Shown piece by piece: positions 6,592 to 9,662 of a stretch of 9,662 nt of DNA. This DNA is from Lachnospiraceae bacterium UBA3332 (lineage in GTDB: Bacteria > Bacillota > Clostridia > Lachnospirales > Lachnospiraceae). The translations under genes and the position numbers were made by a program. The stretch lies in the NCBI GenBank assembly GCA_002361095.1, contig DERU01000102.1:1-9662 (forward strand), in the 5' to 3' direction. The notes below the pieces were generated by a model. It was not told where the DNA came from, did not search any database, and saw only the letters and a program-made list of their open reading frames with translations. Position 1 is the stretch's first letter. Each line of letters begins with the position of its first letter.

Positions 6592-8472
6592 TTACATATC
6601 CTTCCTTTGCGCCAGCCAGCTTTCAAACTGCAGCAAAAACCAAATCTGTTTCCGCCAGATCCCGCGCCCTGTATAATCCTCCCACAGCCTCTTTACGGCT
6701 GCAGGGTCAAAATAGCCTTCCCTGCGGATTTTGGATTCCTCCAAAAGATCCGCTGCCCAGTCCGCAAGCCCAGGCTCTTTGAGCCATTTTGCCAGCGGGA
6801 TGCCAAATCCCTTCTTGGGCTGGCCCATCAGTTCCTTTGGCACATAACGGTACAGAACGTCCCGCAGCACCTGCTTACCCACCCCGTTTTCCTGTTTCAT
6901 GGAAACCGGAAGCGTCCAGGCAAACTCCACCACATCCCGGTCCAGCATGGGCACCCGGCTTTCCAGCGATACCGCCATAGCCGTACGGTCCACCTTGGCC
7001 AAAATATCATCCGGATGGTACATAAGCAAATCCATCAGCATCAGGTTATTGACGGTTCCCGGCAGAAAACCGCTTTTATATTCCGAAAAGACACACTCTG
7101 CCTTTCCCGGAACTGCGGTCAGTTTCCCCAAAAACGGTTCCGCCAAATCGGACAGCCCATACAAGTCCTCCGGTGTTTTCGCCGAAAGCAGCATGCCCCG
7201 TATCACATTCCCCTCGCTTTTTGCCAGCGGGCCCCGGGTCAGCAGACGGCTTACGCCCGTCCGAATCCCGTAAGGAATCCGCCGCATCCGCTCCCAGGCA
7301 TTGGCCACGCTGCCATACGTGCTATACCCGCCGAATAATTCGTCTCCCCCGTCGCCGCTGAGCGAAACGGTCACATGCTCCCTCGCCATACGGCTCACCA
7401 AAAAGGTAGGAATCTGGGAAGCATCTCCGAAGGGTTCCCCGAACATATGCGGCAGAAGGGGAATCACCTCCTTGGCGTCCTTTTCCGATATATACAACTG
7501 CGTATGCTCGGTTCCCAGCCGGCCGGCAATCTGGGCGGCAATTTGGGCCTCGTCAAAGTTTTGTTCCTCCATCCCGATGGTAAATGTCCGCACCTTCCGG
7601 CCGGACTGCGCCTGCATCAAAGATACCACCGTGGAACTGTCAATTCCCGCCGACAAAAACGCCCCCAAAGGCACATCCGCCACCATCTGCCCCGCCACTG
7701 CATGTTTCAAAAGACGCTCCAGTTCTTCCGACGCTTCCCGGCGGCCTGCCCGAAACGGGTGCGCCTGTCCCCGCCGCGCCGTCTCTGCCATGGACCACCA
7801 GGTCTCCTCCGTAAACTCCCGGAAAGGCGCGCGGGTTTTCAAAAGCTTTCCCGGTTCCAATTTATAGATCCCCTCATAAATGGAATGGGGCGCGGGAATG
7901 TAGCCGTGCACCATATAAATATCCAGCACATCCCGGTTTATGGGATTGTGAAAACCCGGCAGGGCCGCGATACAGCCGACCTCGGAAGCAAACACAAAAC
8001 TGTCTCCCACAAAACCGTAATACAGGGGCTTTTCCCCCACCCGGTCCCGCAAAAGCCACAGTTCCTTATCCCTGCGGTCATACAGCGCAAAGGCGAACAT
8101 CCCTTTGCAAAGGGAAATCCCTTTCCGGATACCGTAAGCCTCCAGCGCCTCCAGCAAAACCTCCGTGTCGCTGCCGCCCCGAAAAGCTGTCGCTTTCTTC
8201 TCTTCCGACAGCTTTTTCGCCACTTCCCTGTAATTATAAATTTCCCCGTTATAGGCGATTACATACCTGCCACTGTGGGAAACCATAGGCTGCGCCCCGC
8301 CCTCGGACAAATCAAGAATGGAAAGGCGCCGATGTCCCAATACCACGCCGTCCGTCTCGTCCGCCCACGTTCCCTGCGCGTCCGGCCCCCGGTGCGCCAT
8401 GCGCTCTTTCATGATCCCGATATCCCGCCGCCAGTTTCCCATCCTGTTGCAAAATCCCGCAATCCCGCACAT
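6592..8472 (-). CDS. asnB: Asparagine synthase (glutamine-hydrolysing) family amidotransferase
   Basis: A 626-residue two-domain enzyme. The N-terminal class II glutaminase has the nucleophile Cys2 (MCGIAGF), HRGPD near 27-31, NGEIYN at 75-80 and GGSDTE at 99-104. The synthetase domain has the ATP pyrophosphatase loop SAGIDSS at 274-280, SLSGDGGDELFGG at 370-382 and the conserved KVDRTAM and ESRVPMLD further on. The family uses glutamine ammonia and ATP to amidate a carboxylate, classically aspartate. Members in glycan loci are often thought to amidate uronic acids, so a sugar-amidation role is a reasonable inference but not proven. The open frame extends upstream to a TTG at 8520, but Cys must follow the initiator Met, and GGGGGG lies 9 nt before the ATG at 8472, so this start is firm. 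It follows the SGNH gene by 90 bp and leads the epimerase by 3 bp. Confidence 0.93.
   Translation of the reverse strand: MCGIAGFCNRMGNWRRDIGIMKERMAHRGPDAQGTWADETDGVVLGHRRLSILDLSEGGAQPMVSHSGRYVIAYNGEIYNYREVAKKLSEEKKATAFRGGSDTEVLLEALEAYGIRKGISLCKGMFAFALYDRRDKELWLLRDRVGEKPLYYGFVGDSFVFASEVGCIAALPGFHNPINRDVLDIYMVHGYIPAPHSIYEGIYKLEPGKLLKTRAPFREFTEETWWSMAETARRGQAHPFRAGRREASEELERLLKHAVAGQMVADVPLGAFLSAGIDSSTVVSLMQAQSGRKVRTFTIGMEEQNFDEAQIAAQIAGRLGTEHTQLYISEKDAKEVIPLLPHMFGEPFGDASQIPTFLVSRMAREHVTVSLSGDGGDELFGGYSTYGSVANAWERMRRIPYGIRTGVSRLLTRGPLAKSEGNVIRGMLLSAKTPEDLYGLSDLAEPFLGKLTAVPGKAECVFSEYKSGFLPGTVNNLMLMDLLMYHPDDILAKVDRTAMAVSLESRVPMLDRDVVEFAWTLPVSMKQENGVGKQVLRDVLYRYVPKELMGQPKKGFGIPLAKWLKEPGLADWAADLLEESKIRREGYFDPAAVKRLWEDYTGRGIWRKQIWFLLQFESWLAQRKDM
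6599..6605 (-). promoter_or_regulatory. Ribosome binding site of the epimerase, inside the upstream gene
   Basis: GGAAGGA lies within the last codons of the asnB-like gene, 10 nt before the epimerase ATG at 6588. A second AAAGG abuts the ATG with no spacer and is unlikely to serve. The arrangement points to translational coupling. Confidence 0.55.
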
Positions 8473-8481
8473 ATCGGCCAT

Positions 8482-8490
8482 CCCCCCTTT
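8482..8490 (-). promoter_or_regulatory. Ribosome binding site fixing the asnB-like start
   Basis: AAAGGGGGG on the minus strand ends 9 nt before the ATG at 8472. An in-frame ATG at 8481 directly touches this site and cannot use it. The site and the need for an N-terminal catalytic Cys agree on 8472. Confidence 0.8.
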
Positions 8491-8510
8491 CCCGTTTTGT
8501 GCATGCCCTA

Positions 8511-8530
8511 GCCCTGCCAAAAGGCAGTGC
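8511..8530 (-). other. Weak hairpin in the 90-bp gap between the SGNH and asnB-like genes
   Basis: CTGCC and GGCAG (8514-8518 and 8523-8527) pair around a 4-nt loop, with two more pairs beyond one mismatch. No T-tract follows on the minus strand, so it is not an intrinsic terminator; it could stabilise or process the mRNA. The gap (8473-8562) also holds the 8-mer CCCTGCCA twice (8512-8519, 8544-8551). No promoter-like pair of boxes is apparent in it. Confidence 0.4.
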
Positions 8531-8562
8531 CCAAAGCATCTGTCCCTGCCATACCCCTGCTG

Positions 8563-9636
8563 TCACTCTGCCACCTCGGGCGCCCAGTTTTTATTGGCGA
8601 TATCCGAAAGGCAGCTTTCCTCTTCCTTTGCCTGGACTTCCCGGTAATATTCCCAAGCCTCATCGAAACTTTCATATCCTGCCTGTCCCCTGCGATCCGG
8701 CAGACGATAGTTTTCCGCCAGATAGCTGCCCAAAAAAGCCGTACATTTCGCTTCGCCCAACGCGTTTACATGGCTTCCGTAATCATAAAAATCCGTCCCG
8801 AAATCCAATCCCATCTCTTCCACATAGCGGTTCAAATCCAGCACCCGGTAGCCCGCATCCTCAATCACCGCCGTCAGATAATTCAATTGCTTTCGATCCG
8901 TCTCCTCCATGATATAAGGGGAAATCAAAAACAATGCATCCTTTCCCGAATCCCCTATAAAGGAAAGCAGATCGTGCAGCACCTCCACCTGTACCTGCGG
9001 CGGTTGCTGCATCTGCGTGATTCCCGAGAGATCCGTCCACTGTGCCGGCCCTACACCCCCCTTGATCTCCAGCCCTTTGAGCGGATGCTTTTTCTCATAC
9101 CGCCAGCAGGCCAGCTGACTGGGCATAACGATGGTTTTCCAGTTGGAATGGTATTTGAAAATATCAAAGTAGTACGTATAGCGCTGGCTTTTATCGCTGA
9201 CCAGCGCGTTGATGGCCTGCACCCGGTTCCAGGAATATTTCAAATTGTCCGTCACCCCCCGGGTAAACGCCATCGTATCCTCCCATTCCTCGTCCGGCAT
9301 GGTGAACATACGCAGTTCAATCACAAACAGCGACGGATCCTGCGTCTTTTGCGCCTCCGTGAGCAGATATTTGATTGCTTTGGGACGCTGGTTATTGGTG
9401 GAAAGCGGATAAGACGCGATCCCCTGCTCCCCGTAAAGCTTGGGGGCACTGTAAAACGGATATACCGGACTGGATCCCACCAAGATCACATCAAGGGTAT
9501 TTTTTTTCTCTGCGTAAAAACCCGCGAAACGCTCCTTCACTCCGCCGCTGGTACGCACCACATAGGTCACCGTAACCAGCAGAAAAAGAAAACCGGTTAT
9601 AAAAGCCACCGCCCCGGCTGCCTGCTTTTTAGTCAT
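8563..9636 (-). CDS. Membrane-anchored SGNH/GDSL-family protein (DltD/AlgJ-like), probable glycan O-acyltransferase
   Basis: A 357-residue protein with a basic start (MTKKQ), one membrane helix at about 8-28, and an extracytoplasmic domain. Block I appears as ILVGSSPVY at 51-59, with Ser56 the expected nucleophile. The C-terminal block appears as FYDYGSHVNALG (283-294), supplying His289 and a nearby acid (Asp285 or Asp282). The following tail, ENYRLPDRRGQ and then SFDEAWEYY, is usual for this group as I remember it. Such proteins act outside the membrane, often with an MBOAT protein that passes acyl groups across, to O-acetylate polysaccharide or alanylate teichoic acid. No MBOAT gene is in the window, but one could lie just upstream. 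The ATG at 9636 has AAAGGGG 5 nt upstream. The Asp-His spacing is one residue longer than DxxH if Asp285 is used. Activity as an esterase is the main alternative. Confidence 0.78.
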   Translation of the reverse strand: MTKKQAAGAVAFITGFLFLLVTVTYVVRTSGGVKERFAGFYAEKKNTLDVILVGSSPVYPFYSAPKLYGEQGIASYPLSTNNQRPKAIKYLLTEAQKTQDPSLFVIELRMFTMPDEEWEDTMAFTRGVTDNLKYSWNRVQAINALVSDKSQRYTYYFDIFKYHSNWKTIVMPSQLACWRYEKKHPLKGLEIKGGVGPAQWTDLSGITQMQQPPQVQVEVLHDLLSFIGDSGKDALFLISPYIMEETDRKQLNYLTAVIEDAGYRVLDLNRYVEEMGLDFGTDFYDYGSHVNALGEAKCTAFLGSYLAENYRLPDRRGQAGYESFDEAWEYYREVQAKEEESCLSDIANKNWAPEVAE

Positions 9637-9662
9637 TCTAACCCCTTTGCCCGCTTTAGCGG
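9633..9662 (-). CDS. Possible C-terminal tail of a preceding gene (edge fragment)
   Basis: One frame reads nine sense codons (PLKRAKGLE) from the window edge to a TGA that overlaps the SGNH-gene ATG as ATGA. The same 4-nt overlap occurs at the epimerase/GT2 junction. The piece is far too short to prove coding. A second frame stops earlier (TAA at 9658-9656 region) and could equally be the end of the neighbour. Confidence 0.22.
   Translation of the reverse strand, partial: PLKRAKGLE

Noticed and set aside
5860..7338. Long plus-strand open frame (about 492 codons) opposite the epimerase and asnB-like genes
   Set aside because: It crosses the boundary of two well-supported minus-strand genes, shows no family motifs, and has the biased composition expected of an antisense shadow.
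7375..8511. Plus-strand open frame (about 378 codons) opposite the asnB-like gene
   Set aside because: Same grounds: no domain, biased composition, fully opposite a confident gene.
6586..9636. SGNH, asnB-like and epimerase genes share one reading frame, separated by single stop codons (TGA, TAA), suggesting possible read-through fusions
   Set aside because: Frame sharing among three genes has about a one-in-nine chance, and each gene has its own spaced ribosome site. No read-through signal was seen.
9651..9662. CCGC-TTTA-GCGG mini-hairpin at the right edge
   Set aside because: The stem is only 4 bp and lies at the window boundary, with no T-tract; it cannot be judged.
1..9662. Search for CRISPR arrays, tRNA or rRNA genes, insertion sequences and attachment sites
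   Set aside because: No regularly spaced repeats, cloverleaf-like segments, transposase motifs or terminal inverted repeats were seen; nearly all sequence is in the seven coding genes.

Overview
The window is a stretch of one surface-glycan biosynthesis operon. All seven complete genes lie on the minus strand, so transcription runs from the high coordinates to the low ones. The DNA is moderately GC-rich, with strong purine-rich ribosome binding sites (AAAGGGG, GGGGGG, AAGGAGG types). The protein families resemble capsule or exopolysaccharide loci of gut Clostridia such as Lachnospiraceae. That placement is an inference from protein character and translation signals; no rRNA or marker gene is present.

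Layout in transcription order: a membrane-anchored SGNH/GDSL (DltD/AlgJ-like) protein, 9636-8563; a glutamine-hydrolysing asparagine synthase family amidotransferase, 8472-6592; an NAD-dependent nucleotide-sugar epimerase/dehydratase, 6588-5614; a GT2 glycosyltransferase, 5617-4541; a large polytopic membrane protein of probable GT-C or polymerase type, 4529-2832; a GT11 alpha-1,2-fucosyltransferase, 2821-1907; and a PglK-like ABC exporter/flippase, 1868-111. A further gene probably starts at position 60 and leaves the left edge. Nine codons ending at 9633 could be the tail of a preceding gene at the right edge, but this is weak. Gaps are -4, 3, 10, 11, 38, 50 and 90 bp, which fits a single co-transcribed, partly translationally coupled unit. 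No promoter or convincing terminator was found. No stretch over 300 bp lacks a gene; the longest gap is 90 bp (8473-8562).

Taken together: the epimerase supplies a nucleotide sugar. The GT2 and GT11 enzymes extend a lipid-linked glycan on the cytoplasmic face, ending in or carrying alpha-1,2-linked fucose. The ABC protein flips the lipid-linked product. The polytopic protein probably polymerises it or adds a sugar outside the membrane. The SGNH protein probably O-acylates it outside, and the AsnB-like enzyme may amidate a sugar carboxylate or simply supply asparagine. No initiating phosphoglycosyltransferase, GDP-fucose synthesis gene, MBOAT partner or chain-length regulator is visible, so those must lie outside the window or elsewhere.

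Starts were revised for three genes (asnB-like, fucosyltransferase, ABC transporter) on ribosome-site and family grounds. I do not see a clearly undescribed system. The points most worth a second look are the polytopic membrane protein, its pairing with a PglK-type flippase, and the perfect 11-bp inverted repeat at 9-41 inside the presumed start of the next gene.
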